This document shows positions 1-7,483 of a stretch of DNA of 64,000 nucleotides, piece by piece (the first letter of the stretch is position 1; every line of letters begins with the position of its first letter). A model generated the notes under the pieces. That model saw only the letters and a program-made list of their open reading frames with translations, was not told the DNA's origin and did not search any database. Made by a program: the position numbers and the translations under genes. The stretch covers positions 1 through 64,000 of the forward strand of contig JAFZGW010000019.1 in assembly GCA_017555205.1 (NCBI GenBank). Reading direction: 5' to 3'. This stretch comes from Akkermansia sp. (GTDB taxonomy: Bacteria > Verrucomicrobiota > Verrucomicrobiia > Verrucomicrobiales > Akkermansiaceae).

Positions 1-669
1 GCGGTGATCCCACAGCTGGCGGCGATAACTCATTTCATCCAACTCCGCGATGCGTACGCCATCAGCATCCGCTGGGATATGCTTGGCCACAATATCCATA
101 GCCACCTTGGCCAGATACAGGTTGGTGCCGATGCCGGCGGTAGCCGTGATGCCGGTGGTGGTCAGTACATCTCTGATAATACGGCGAGTCAGCTCATGAG
201 CAGAGCAGCGGTACGTTGCCAGATAAGGAGTGGCATCGATGAACACCTCATCGATGGAGTAGACAACAATATGCTCGGAGGAAACATACTTGGTATACAC
301 GTTGTAGATGCGTGTACTATACTCCATGTAGTGAGCCATGCGAGGCGGGGCAATGATGAAGTCCAGCGCAAGCCGGGCGTCGCGATGAAGCTCCGCATAC
401 GAATGTGACGCGCCCTGAAGCCCACGTGCTTTGTAACGACGCTCCCGGTTAACTTCATCCACCTTCTGGCGGACTTCAAACAATCTAGGCCTGCCGGGAA
501 TACCGTAGGATTTGAGCGCCGGCGTCACAGCCAGGCATATTGTCTTGTCGGTGCGAGACTCATCCGCCACAACCAGATTCGTATCAAGCGGATCCAGGTC
601 TCTCTCTATGCATTCTACTGAAGCATAGAACGATTTGAGGTCGATAGCTATGTACGATTTAGGCTGCAT
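1..669 (-). CDS. Y-family DNA polymerase (UmuC/DinB-like), C-terminus outside window
   Basis: Translesion DNA polymerase; the first 223 codons are visible and the frame stays open to the left edge. The N-terminus AIDLKSFYASVE carries the first catalytic Asp (D10) and the steric-gate aromatic, and YSIDEVFID carries the second acidic pair (D140, E141). Residues 157-190 (ELTRRII, TAGIGTNLYLAKVAMDI) form the conserved palm and thumb signature of UmuC/DinB proteins. The ATG at 669 lies 11 bp behind the stop of a small upstream gene on the same strand, so the two are probably cotranscribed. It sits inside an apparent integrated element, as many mobile-element UmuC homologues do. Family call is firm; the subfamily cannot be decided without the C-terminus. 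Confidence 0.93.
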   Translation of the reverse strand, partial: MQPKSYIAIDLKSFYASVECIERDLDPLDTNLVVADESRTDKTICLAVTPALKSYGIPGRPRLFEVRQKVDEVNRERRYKARGLQGASHSYAELHRDARLALDFIIAPPRMAHYMEYSTRIYNVYTKYVSSEHIVVYSIDEVFIDATPYLATYRCSAHELTRRIIRDVLTTTGITATAGIGTNLYLAKVAMDIVAKHIPADADGVRIAELDEMSYRRQLWDHR

Positions 670-680
670 ATCAGGATATC

Positions 681-899
681 TCACGTCTCCCACAGACCTT
701 TTTCCTTGGCCGTTTTCTTGAACTCCTTAATCAGCTCCTTGCCATAATATTCCCGCACCAGGGCCCCCTTGTAGTAGATAGAGAACCCGCAGACCTCGTG
801 CTTCTGCGGAGGCTTAGGAAAGTGACAGATTGCGCGTGCCGGAGGACGGAGTTTCTTGAACAAGGCACGAAGCGCTTTCTCTGTTTCTGATGGAGTCAT
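681..899 (-). CDS. Small protein encoded upstream of the Y-family polymerase
   Basis: A 72-residue basic protein (begins MTPSETEKALRALFKKL, ends KEKGLWET) of unknown function. In-frame starts farther upstream are possible, but the -10 box TAGAAT at 918-913 overlaps the next ATG, so the ATG at 899 is the first one that the predicted transcript can contain. It is separated from the polymerase gene by 11 bp and shares its strand and promoter. In Bacillus, small YolD-like proteins are encoded beside Y-family polymerases; the arrangement is analogous, but I see no sequence evidence that this protein belongs to that family. Confidence 0.6.
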   Translation of the reverse strand: MTPSETEKALRALFKKLRPPARAICHFPKPPQKHEVCGFSIYYKGALVREYYGKELIKEFKKTAKEKGLWET

Positions 900-912
900 G
901 GAGGCGAGCAAC

Positions 913-941
913 ATTCTAGCACACCACCCGGGAGCCTGCAA
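913..941 (-). promoter_or_regulatory. Promoter of the small gene/polymerase pair
   Basis: TTGCAG (941-936), 17-bp spacer, TAGAAT (918-913) on the minus strand. The predicted start is about 6-7 nt before the ATG at 899, leaving almost no 5' leader. The -35 box matches the TTGC type seen at host genes elsewhere in the window. Confidence 0.65.
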
Positions 942-1070
942 GCAGGGTAGACCTTTTTTCGCATATAAAGGCTCCTTCCTACATGCTCCGGTACATCTTT
1001 TCATGTGGAAAGCGGTACCGGGTCTATGATTTTCCTATACGCCCAATAATAAAGCTGATATTCTGCCTTC

Positions 1071-1466
1071 ATGCCTACAGAAAGCAACATAGAACTACTG
1101 CATTCCATTGCTGAACGCCATAGCGAAAGTATCTTCTCCATGGTATACGAACTCGTTAAAGGGATAGCCCTACAGAACGTCTGGAGAAATACTACTGGTG
1201 ATCTTGTGTATACGCAGGATTTGGACTTCGAGACAATCCGATGTACCGTGCTTGAAATCATCATGGGGGACTTCGCCCTCTTCTGTATGGAGACCAGCCC
1301 AGATGGAGCAGATGCCCTTGCAGCGGATTCCTTTGATCTATATGCTCACCAGACTATTCAGATCATAAAAGGTTTACTTCCTCTGTATGAGCTTGATTAT
1401 GGCCCAAAGTGCAGAAGGCTTAGAATGTTCCTGAGGGAAGAATTGGAAAAATACTGGAACGCATAG
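1071..1466 (+). CDS. Hypothetical protein, 131 residues
   Basis: An open frame with normal protein-like composition (begins MPTESNIELLHSIAERH, ends REELEKYWNA), mostly predicted helical and acidic, with no signal peptide or membrane segment. I recognise no family. It is divergent from the small gene/polymerase pair, with about 170 bp between them, and is followed by the long non-coding stretch that ends in the tRNA-like scar. A shorter minus-strand frame overlaps its start (1001-1264) but has shadow-like composition. The frame is probably real, but no motif or clear ribosome-binding site confirms it. Confidence 0.5.
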   Translation: MPTESNIELLHSIAERHSESIFSMVYELVKGIALQNVWRNTTGDLVYTQDLDFETIRCTVLEIIMGDFALFCMETSPDGADALAADSFDLYAHQTIQIIKGLLPLYELDYGPKCRRLRMFLREELEKYWNA

Positions 1467-2364
1467 ACAATTCTCAGTGTGTACAATCTCACCGGCACAT
1501 TTTAATAGACGAGGCTAGATGTGGGAAAAAACAGCTGAAGTGAGAAACCGCCCCCTTGACGTTTGCTCGGTACTGAACGCGGAGTGGGACATTAGGGGAT
1601 AATCACCAGCTGCTGCATGTTAACCGCCGGGATGGTTAGCTATAGGTGCTTGCTGTCTGGTAAAATGCAGAAGGTGCGATCAAAGGAGGTCGGAAATAAA
1701 AAGTAAAAAACGGGAAACGAAAGAAATCAGACTTCTCTCCTTTTAAGAAGGTAGCCGGCCTGCGGGATCGTAGGAGACCTGGTATATGTATCGTTGCGAC
1801 GAGTGCAGAAAATAGACTGGATTTAGTCTATGTGTAACTTCGTCAACTTTACGCTCTCTTGTTTCTGATCGCAGGGGACGGATTAGGCGGAGCCGCATCT
1901 CATATCGACAGTTAAACGCGAATCTTTGCGTTAAATGAGGCAGAACACGTCGATTTTATCCTCGAATCCGCATCGGTACAGGATGGGCAGTCGGAAAAAA
2001 ATCGCAAAAAGTGTAACCCTCAATCTGAAAAAGGTAACAAAAAGTAACACCGGCAGTTATTCGAATTTTTCGAATAACTGCCGGTTCTATAGCAAATCCT
2101 TCGCATAGTGAGCTGGAGCCGGTGCCTCTGTCGCGAAAACTGAACAAACACCGGGGTTGACGAATCGCTCCTAAAATGATATATCATCCCCACGTTACGG
2201 GAACACTCCCCCAAGCGTAGGGATCGGGCAGGGAAGTTCGTTGAATAACTTGTGTCGGCCTGTGCCGGCGGCTGTATGACAAAAATGCCGAAAGAAGGCG
2301 CGTTTTCGAGTGTAGTGTCACAAAAAGTGTCACAGCGAAGTTGTAATGTATTGAAAAATCAATG
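1467..2364. other. Non-coding stretch inside the left element
   Basis: About 900 bp without a convincing gene; short frames here have unlikely composition. It contains a perfect 17-bp inverted repeat (2049-2085), repeated GTAAC words at 2018-2050 and a GTGTCAC direct repeat at 2317-2336 just before the tRNA-like fragment. Such short repeats next to an attachment site resemble recombinase arm-binding sites, but no recombinase gene is visible close by. Confidence 0.45.
2049..2085. repeat. Perfect 17-bp inverted repeat with a 3-nt loop
   Basis: The arms ACCGGCAGTTATTCGAA (2049-2065) and its exact complement (2069-2085) are separated by TTT. No run of T follows on the plus strand and the minus-strand continuation is not U-rich at once, so an ordinary terminator is not the obvious reading. 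It could be a protein-binding or recombination site, or the end of a lost mobile element. Confidence 0.8.
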
Positions 2365-2420
2365 TTTCAAATCCTGCTCCCGCAACTCTAAATCAGCCGC
2401 AATTCGCGGCTGTTTTTTTT
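2365..2420 (+). other. tRNA 3'-end fragment plus tRNA terminator (attachment-site scar)
   Basis: Positions 2365-2386 read TTTCAAATCCTGCTCCCGCA plus AC, i.e. a T-loop, T-stem 3' half and acceptor 3' half of a tRNA, but the sequence to the left does not supply the T-stem 5' half or the rest of a tRNA. A 7-bp hairpin (2394-2412, CAGCCGC/GCGGCTG) and eight T residues follow, as expected downstream of a tRNA gene. This is the usual footprint of an element that integrated in a tRNA gene; the intact tRNA would lie left of the window. Confidence 0.6.
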
Positions 2421-2490
2421 GCCTATTTTTACCTATCGCCGTAGATGGCAATACCGTCGATGGGTGAGATACTGCCCGAGGGGGACAATA

Positions 2491-2523
2491 AAAACGCCCC
2501 CGGTAACTAGGCGGGAGCGTTTT
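2491..2523 (-). terminator. Terminator of the ankyrin gene
   Basis: Arms AAAACGCCCCCG and CGGGAGCGTTTT pair with one bulge; on the minus strand the hairpin is followed by TTTTTATTGT. It lies 22 bp beyond the stop of the 500-residue ankyrin gene. The A/T-rich flanks would let it work in both directions. Confidence 0.7.
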
Positions 2524-2545
2524 TGGTGAGGTGTCCACGTTTCGT

Positions 2546-4048
2546 CTAATATAGCGGACCGGCTGCACTTTGCTCTTGGTCGATTTGTCCTCTGCCACCG
2601 GCTTGCATAATCAAGTCAGCACATGTTGATTTTTTGGTGTATCTGGCCATATCAAGAGGAGTGAAACCATCATCATCTCTGGCGTTGATGTTGATACCCG
2701 GGACTGCAAGCAGTTGACGCACGCATTCGTCAAAGCCATTGAGGGCGGCAATATGCAGGGCTGTGATGCCATCATGATTGGGTATATTAACATTAATGTC
2801 CGGATGTGCCAGCAAGAGGGTAAATATATCGGTCGGGAGGGCATCCACAGCCAGATGGAGAGGCGTTGCACCTTCTGTATTACGTGCGTTTATTTGAATT
2901 CCGGCGGTATTGAGCAGCAGACGCACACTTTCGATGCTGTCAAATTCAACGGCACGGTGAAGCGGGGTGGCTCCGTCTTCATCTTTCTCATTTACTTTTA
3001 TCCCCGGGGCTTCCAGCAGCAAGCGCAAGCATTCGGAGTTATCGCTTTCGACAGCCACGTGGAGCGCAGTGTTGCCATCTGAAGTACTCGGTAAATTTAC
3101 GTTTACGCCTGGTACTTTAAGCAGCTGTTCCAGACAAGGGGGCTGTTGATAGTACGCAGCATAATAGAGCGGAGTTCTCCCCAAATCATCCAGAGCATTG
3201 ACATTCTGTTCTTTGGTCAGGAGTGTCCTCATCCATTCTGCAAGGCCGCTTGCAGCTGCCAGATGCAATGGCGTGCGCCCTTCTGTGCAGGTGCGATTTA
3301 TGTCAAAATCCTGTGATTCGAACAACAGTCGGGCACATTCGGAGTTTTCTCCGTATATGGCCATATGAAAGGCGTTATCTCCTTCCTTATTGGTCGCATT
3401 GATATCGATTCCCGGAGCGGTAAGCAACAGCTTGATGACTTCCGGCTGATTGAAAAATGCGGCTATGCTCAGCGGGGTATCTCCTTCATTATTAGGTCGG
3501 TTGACATCGATTCCCGGTTCATTCAGCAGATGGCGTACGCAGGTCTCATGGCCGTTTTCCGCAGCCAGGGCAAGCGGTGTGCTGCCGTCTCCATTCTGCG
3601 CGTTAAGTTCCGTGCCGGTTGCCAGAAGCTCCAGTACCCAATCAATCATGCCGCAGCTTGCCGCTATATGCAGCCGGCTCCATCCCAGCCGCTCCTGTTC
3701 GTCCAAATCTATCTCCGGAGCCGCCAAAAGCAGGCGAACACACTCGGTGTAGCCTCGATCTGCCGCGATACTCAGTGCAGTCATTTTGTCCTCTTTTGAG
3801 ACCTTATTGACATCGAGCCCCGGTACCTCCAGTAACCTTTGCACATACTGTTTCTTTCCCAGCCAGGCAGCTGTAAACAGGGGGGTGCGGCCGTATTGGT
3901 TGGCTGCGTTGACATTTGTTCCGGCGCTGAGAAGAAGTTCCATCAGCTCGGTGTCATCATTTTCTATGGCTTCAATGAGTGCCTTGCTGTACTTGCTGCG
4001 GCTAATCCGCCTCTTCGTTAGCTCTCGTCTGGCTTCTTCGTTGTTCAT
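2546..4048 (-). CDS. Ankyrin-repeat protein, 500 residues
   Basis: Almost the whole protein is a run of about 13 ankyrin repeats of 33-35 residues: each shows the TPL.IAA...G..E.VRLLL pattern, for example GRTPLFTAAWLGKK and GDTPLSIAAFFNQPEV. The repeats alternate with D/NVN or IDIN turns. A short basic N-terminal segment precedes them and there is no signal peptide, so it is probably a cytoplasmic protein-binding scaffold. No enzymatic domain is attached. A second ankyrin gene lies upstream on the same strand with a small lipoprotein gene between. Partner unknown. The family is certain, the role is not. Confidence 0.93.
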   Translation of the reverse strand: MNNEEARRELTKRRISRSKYSKALIEAIENDDTELMELLLSAGTNVNAANQYGRTPLFTAAWLGKKQYVQRLLEVPGLDVNKVSKEDKMTALSIAADRGYTECVRLLLAAPEIDLDEQERLGWSRLHIAASCGMIDWVLELLATGTELNAQNGDGSTPLALAAENGHETCVRHLLNEPGIDVNRPNNEGDTPLSIAAFFNQPEVIKLLLTAPGIDINATNKEGDNAFHMAIYGENSECARLLFESQDFDINRTCTEGRTPLHLAAASGLAEWMRTLLTKEQNVNALDDLGRTPLYYAAYYQQPPCLEQLLKVPGVNVNLPSTSDGNTALHVAVESDNSECLRLLLEAPGIKVNEKDEDGATPLHRAVEFDSIESVRLLLNTAGIQINARNTEGATPLHLAVDALPTDIFTLLLAHPDINVNIPNHDGITALHIAALNGFDECVRQLLAVPGININARDDDGFTPLDMARYTKKSTCADLIMQAGGRGQIDQEQSAAGPLY

Positions 4049-4185
4049 ATCGATTTATGTATATTATTTTTGCAACGGTTACTTCTACCGGTTTGCATTT
4101 CCCTGCTTTTCTCAGATGGTATGAAAACCACCTCGTAAAAGACGCCTGCAAGCGATAACTATAGGTTGGGGCTCAGCCTTGCCCA

Positions 4186-4341
4186 TCAGAGGAAATAATC
4201 TAAAATAGGCATCTCTCCATATTCAAGTGGCTCCATTTCCTCCCAATATTCGACTTCCCGCGTTTGTTGACAGCTACTCACCCCCACCGCCGCAAGGCAC
4301 AAGGCTTTGGTGGTCAGGATTCGGGGAAAATTCGTCTTCAT
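4186..4341 (-). CDS. Small lipoprotein, 51 residues
   Basis: Its start codon overlaps the stop of the upstream ankyrin gene as ATGA (4341-4338), implying coupled translation. The sequence begins MKTNFPRILTTKALCLAA and continues to a lipobox-like VSSC, giving a lipidated Cys at residue 24 and a short acidic mature peptide of 28 residues that ends LDYFL. The signal sequence is nearly the same as that of the lipoprotein at 9862-10629 and of two truncated copies at 5625-5684 and 9866-9925. Function unknown; it may be a remnant of a longer lipoprotein. Confidence 0.6.
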   Translation of the reverse strand: MKTNFPRILTTKALCLAAVGVSSCQQTREVEYWEEMEPLEYGEMPILDYFL

Positions 4342-5072
4342 CTGTTATGTCTGTTTTTCGTTTTCTTGTAGCGGTCCCAGTCTTTTTCTGAAAACTCGGT
4401 GATACGGGCACCGTGTTTTTGCAAGAGAGCCGCCATGTTCTCGTGTTGGCTAAGGATTGCACCGCGAAGAGGAGTCCAACCGGCTATGTCAGGCGCGTCT
4501 ACTATGGCACCGTGTTTAATGAGTAGCGCAGCACAATCCAGCTGATTATTCCGAGCTGCAAAATGCAAGGGAGTATGCATGTCTGCGTCTTCCATATTGG
4601 GGTCTGCCCCATAACGCAATAATAGCTCAGCCAATTGCAGGTATCCATTCTGGCAAGCGTAGTGTAAGGGGCCGGAGTAGAGGGCAATGGCATAGTCATT
4701 ATTGGGGGAGTCACCGGCTTCCAGCAACAGCCGCACAATGGCCATGCCTAGCTGTTCGCGCTCGGCATCAGCTTCATCAATGGCACACCCTACGGCATCT
4801 ACACTACTCATGAGTTCTTTCCAACCATACCCCTCATCGCCCCTGAAACCATCAAGTACATGGTTGATATCCCAGCCGCATGCATATTCCGTGATGAATG
4901 GTTCCTGCCGCGCGGCTTCCATCAGCAGGGCAAAATCCTGCTGTCGCTCGGCACTCTCCGCCAGCCAGCTTTGCACCTCTGCCGGTACATCTGCAGCCGC
5001 AAATACCGGCAGCTCATCAATCGAGCATTGCAGCAAACTATGCAAATAACACTGAATGGCAGTTTCGCTCAT
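4338..5072 (-). CDS. Ankyrin-repeat protein, 244 residues
   Basis: The N-terminal ~95 residues are helical with no recognised domain. Residues from about 105 on hold four ankyrin repeats, with clear copies SGPLHYACQNGYLQLAELLL, TPLHFAARNNQLDCAALLI and TPLRGAILSQHENMAALL. No signal peptide. The promoter at 5107-5079 places the transcript start on the ATG at 5072, supporting this start and a leaderless mRNA. The 3' end overlaps the small lipoprotein gene by four bases. Role unknown; ankyrin scaffolds mediate protein contacts. Confidence 0.88.
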   Translation of the reverse strand: MSETAIQCYLHSLLQCSIDELPVFAAADVPAEVQSWLAESAERQQDFALLMEAARQEPFITEYACGWDINHVLDGFRGDEGYGWKELMSSVDAVGCAIDEADAEREQLGMAIVRLLLEAGDSPNNDYAIALYSGPLHYACQNGYLQLAELLLRYGADPNMEDADMHTPLHFAARNNQLDCAALLIKHGAIVDAPDIAGWTPLRGAILSQHENMAALLQKHGARITEFSEKDWDRYKKTKNRHNR

Positions 5073-5078
5073 GGCTGT

Positions 5079-5107
5079 ATTCTATAAGCTTAAATAGACG
5101 AAGTCAA
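5079..5107 (-). promoter_or_regulatory. Promoter of the 244-residue ankyrin gene
   Basis: TTGACT (5107-5102), 17-bp spacer, TAGAAT (5084-5079) on the minus strand. The A of the ATG (5072) is 7 nt beyond the -10 box, so transcription should start on the start codon. Confidence 0.65.
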
Positions 5108-5285
5108 AGAAAAACAGGTGACTATAATGCGTTTTTTTAATAAATAGACGCTCGCGGCGGGCATTTTGTTGCGAGTTTCCTGCATTTTTTGTTGCTGGGT
5201 GAAAAACAGAGCTCCGGCTTCGAGTTCGGGCTTGCAAGTGTGCAGAAAATGCTAAAATGTGAGTCAATATGCTGGCCGCTTGCTT

Positions 5286-5600
5286 TTAACCGATTGTGAC
5301 GCAGCCGGAGGAAGCCTGCAAGTGTTTCGCAAGGGCTGTCAGCGCATGGGTTCCACCTGTAATCACAATCCCGTCTTCTACGAAAAGGGGCTCATCGTCA
5401 TTCGGATGACACTCGATATTCATAAAATCGCGCGGTACCCATTCATCGTCATTTCTTGCCTCATCGATGTCCGGCAGAAGAAAATCATGGTCACGCTCTT
5501 TTATCGCCAATCTCAGGCAGAGCTGTAATTCTTCGCGCCCCTCCTCATCGAAAAGCATGCGGAGAGCACCCGTTTTTACATTAAACCAAACTGATAACAT
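5286..5600 (-). CDS. Conserved 104-residue protein of block a, copy 1
   Basis: An acidic small protein beginning MLSVWFNVKTGALRM and ending CVTIG. It is paralogous to the product of 9527-9841; both share the start, a central IKERDHDFLLPD segment and the end. No membrane segment or catalytic motif. Its size, acidity and position in a duplicated, cargo-swapping array resemble immunity proteins of polymorphic toxin systems, but no toxin domain is visible beside it, so this is only a guess. A truncated lipoprotein signal frame lies just upstream (5625-5684) and the downstream 60 bp are also conserved between the copies. Confidence 0.7.
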   Translation of the reverse strand: MLSVWFNVKTGALRMLFDEEGREELQLCLRLAIKERDHDFLLPDIDEARNDDEWVPRDFMNIECHPNDDEPLFVEDGIVITGGTHALTALAKHLQASSGCVTIG

Positions 5601-5624
5601 GAAGCGTAAGGAATGGTTTGTTAT

Positions 5625-5684
5625 TTATCCCGCCGCCGCAAGGCAGATGGCTGTGGTGGCAAGGATTCTGAGGGTTACATTCAT
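5625..5684 (-). pseudogene. Truncated lipoprotein signal-peptide frame, copy 1
   Basis: ATG at 5684 opens a 19-codon frame, MNVTLRILATTAICLAAAG, that ends in TAA exactly where the full-length relatives at 4341 and 10629 continue into the lipobox. It lies 24 bp ahead of the 104-residue gene. It is either a scar of recombination that removed a lipoprotein body or a short leader peptide for the downstream gene. The near-identical copy at 9866-9925 breaks at the same codon. Confidence 0.55.
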
Positions 5685-5702
5685 ATACTGAATTAGAATT
5701 CG

Positions 5703-6128
5703 CTACAGGGCAAAACAAGGAGAAATCCTCATACAAACGAAACAATCAAATTCGTTATCAATGAAGCCAGTCATGGACAAAGGCATTTCGCCATCGACTC
5801 TTGTATCAAAAGATGTGAGTTTTTCTTCATCATCGATGCGAAAGAAAACAACCTTCTTTGTTATGATATTTGGCTTAGCAGTTTGATAATTAGCACCACT
5901 AAGAATCTCGATACTTACTTCGTGACTTTCCTTATTGTATGCTACAATTTTGTAAGACATGACAGGCCCAATTTCTGAACCTTCTCCATTAACAGCTCTT
6001 GTAAACTTTTCTATAATGATTTCACGTAAATCTGCTTCGGAAACAGCATTTTGGGCGACAGCCTGCTCACTCACCGCACATAGGGCAGCAAACATCAAGA
6101 AATGGATAGAGGGGACAATCTTGGTCAT
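5703..6128 (-). CDS. Secreted hypothetical protein, 141 residues
   Basis: The N-terminus (MTKIVPSIHFLMFAALCAV) is a Sec signal peptide with a likely cleavage after AVAQ/A around residue 25. The mature part is mostly beta-like with an acidic stretch (RIDDEEKLTSF), and has two Cys near the end (DCFVCM) that could form a disulphide. I recognise no family. It is cargo between blocks a and b of module 1. The sequence is AT-richer than the core genes, consistent with acquisition. Confidence 0.6.
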   Translation of the reverse strand: MTKIVPSIHFLMFAALCAVSEQAVAQNAVSEADLREIIIEKFTRAVNGEGSEIGPVMSYKIVAYNKESHEVSIEILSGANYQTAKPNIITKKVVFFRIDDEEKLTSFDTRVDGEMPLSMTGFIDNEFDCFVCMRISPCFAL

Positions 6129-6300
6129 ACCTAAGCGTGTATTTGTTACGGTGTCATGTTAGCAGAATCCGGGAGGCTCAGCAAGCTGTTAGTACGAAAA
6201 AGCGCAAAAACAGAGCAAAAAGCCGAGGATTTGCTCGAAGTGGTGCCCTTGGTCAGCCGGGTGCGGGTCATGGTCTTGCGGGTGGCTTTTTGTGCGTTTG

Positions 6301-6753
6301 TTACAGTTCGGCCAGAATCTTGAGGAACTCGCTCATGGGGTATGCCCCGGTCATGCTGATATCCTTATCCTGGAACACAAGGAAATAACGATACCCCAGC
6401 CCGGCTTGTTCCTGCCACGCTCTGCCCAAGTGCAGCTTGGCCAGTGTCTCCTCATTGGCCAGATGGTCGCCCTTGGTCTCGATGATGACTATCTTCCCGG
6501 AGCGCGTCCGCACGATAAAATCCGGATAGTGGTTGATAAAGCCATTGATGGCGAAACCCGTTCGCGCGATATTGCGGTGCCACCACCGGATATTGGGTAA
6601 GCCGGTGATTGCCTGAATGAGCTCCGTCTCGAACTTGTTGGCGGATTCCTCTGCCTCGTACAGACTCTTGTCGTAGATGTCGATACTGCTGATGGGCGAG
6701 ATACTGGCCGGGAAGCTGTAGGACGGGCGGCACAGAATGCGCCCGGTTGCCAA
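6301..6753 (-). CDS. C-terminal nuclease piece of a type III restriction-like enzyme, copy 1
   Basis: 150 residues from a TTG codon at 6753, starting 7 nt after the DUF4276-like gene stops. WWHRNIARTGFAING, YPDFIV and VIIETKGDHL form the PD-(D/E)XK endonuclease core found at the C-terminus of type III Res subunits and related DEAD/DEAH restriction helicases. The helicase part is missing, so this is a truncated gene or a free-standing nuclease domain; the TTG start is weak evidence for the latter. A second copy at 10786-11235 is cut at the same point (before GRILCRPSYSF), and forms block b of the duplicated module. Confidence 0.65.
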   Translation of the reverse strand: MATGRILCRPSYSFPASISPISSIDIYDKSLYEAEESANKFETELIQAITGLPNIRWWHRNIARTGFAINGFINHYPDFIVRTRSGKIVIIETKGDHLANEETLAKLHLGRAWQEQAGLGYRYFLVFQDKDISMTGAYPMSEFLKILAEL

Positions 6754-6760
6754 GCGGTTA

Positions 6761-7480
6761 TCAAAATAAGGTTTGCCAATTCAGACTAGACAAATCCTCG
6801 TAAAATTGTTTATAGGATGACAATTTCATCATTTTGCCATGCTCAAAATTGTTTTCTATGATGTAACTAAGCTTCTTATTCCTATTTCGTTGACTCCCGC
6901 AATTGTCTGTTACATACCCCAGTTGACATAATTGCATTTTGGGAGCATGGGGCGAATCATCATTACCAGGGAGACGTTCAATTTCTTGTGGGGATAAGGA
7001 ATTCTCGGGAGTTAGATATAGAAGCCAAGCTTCCGTGCGAGGCATAGGAACGAGAGCACAGCAACAATTTGTTTTATTCGCAAGAGAAAAACCTTTCCTT
7101 ATGGCACTAATGACATTATCGTAACATTTTTTGCCGTCTTCCCGATTGAGGAAGTCAACATCCGAATGCAAAATTCCTATATCCTCAGAAGTGACATGAT
7201 TCTGAGCAAAAGAGGCCGCAGTATCTCTCAAGTAAGAATATTTTCCGCTCCCATATACCATGCGTCTTGCTATAGGCTTATTTGCATTTTTAATACGGTT
7301 TGGTTGCACATTTCTGTGATATAAGCGTGTAATTTTCGGCATTTTGTATTCCTCTTGCATTTTATCTGCCAATTGTTCAAGTGCTTTAAGGACAACAAGA
7401 GCAAGAGAACCATACTCACCTTCCTTTCCAAAGTCAGATGGACCTTCTCCGCATAAAACTAGACTTGCCATATAGGTCAA
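6761..7480 (-). CDS. DUF4276/TOPRIM-like protein, partner of the adjacent ATPase
   Basis: 239 residues. An N-terminal strand followed by CGEGPSDFGKEGE supplies a conserved Glu, ILHSDVDF supplies a D.D pair, and MPRTEAWLL matches the EaWLL motif of DUF4276-like proteins. Together they suggest a TOPRIM-type metal-binding nuclease fold. It starts 3 bp after the AAA ATPase gene, so the two are almost certainly one operon. ATPase plus TOPRIM-like pairs are a recurring phage-defence design (PARIS, AbiL, OLD-like systems); the ATPase would sense infection and this protein act on nucleic acid. The exact system is not assignable by eye. Confidence 0.65.
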   Translation of the reverse strand: MTYMASLVLCGEGPSDFGKEGEYGSLALVVLKALEQLADKMQEEYKMPKITRLYHRNVQPNRIKNANKPIARRMVYGSGKYSYLRDTAASFAQNHVTSEDIGILHSDVDFLNREDGKKCYDNVISAIRKGFSLANKTNCCCALVPMPRTEAWLLYLTPENSLSPQEIERLPGNDDSPHAPKMQLCQLGYVTDNCGSQRNRNKKLSYIIENNFEHGKMMKLSSYKQFYEDLSSLNWQTLF

Positions 7481-7483
7481 TTA

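Noticed and set aside
5237..5265. Plus-strand TTGCAA ... TAAAAT pair after the 104-residue gene (also at 9476-9504)
   Set aside because: The spacer is only 15 bp, the -35 is degenerate in the second copy, and it would read antisense into the gene; kept only as part of the conserved block.
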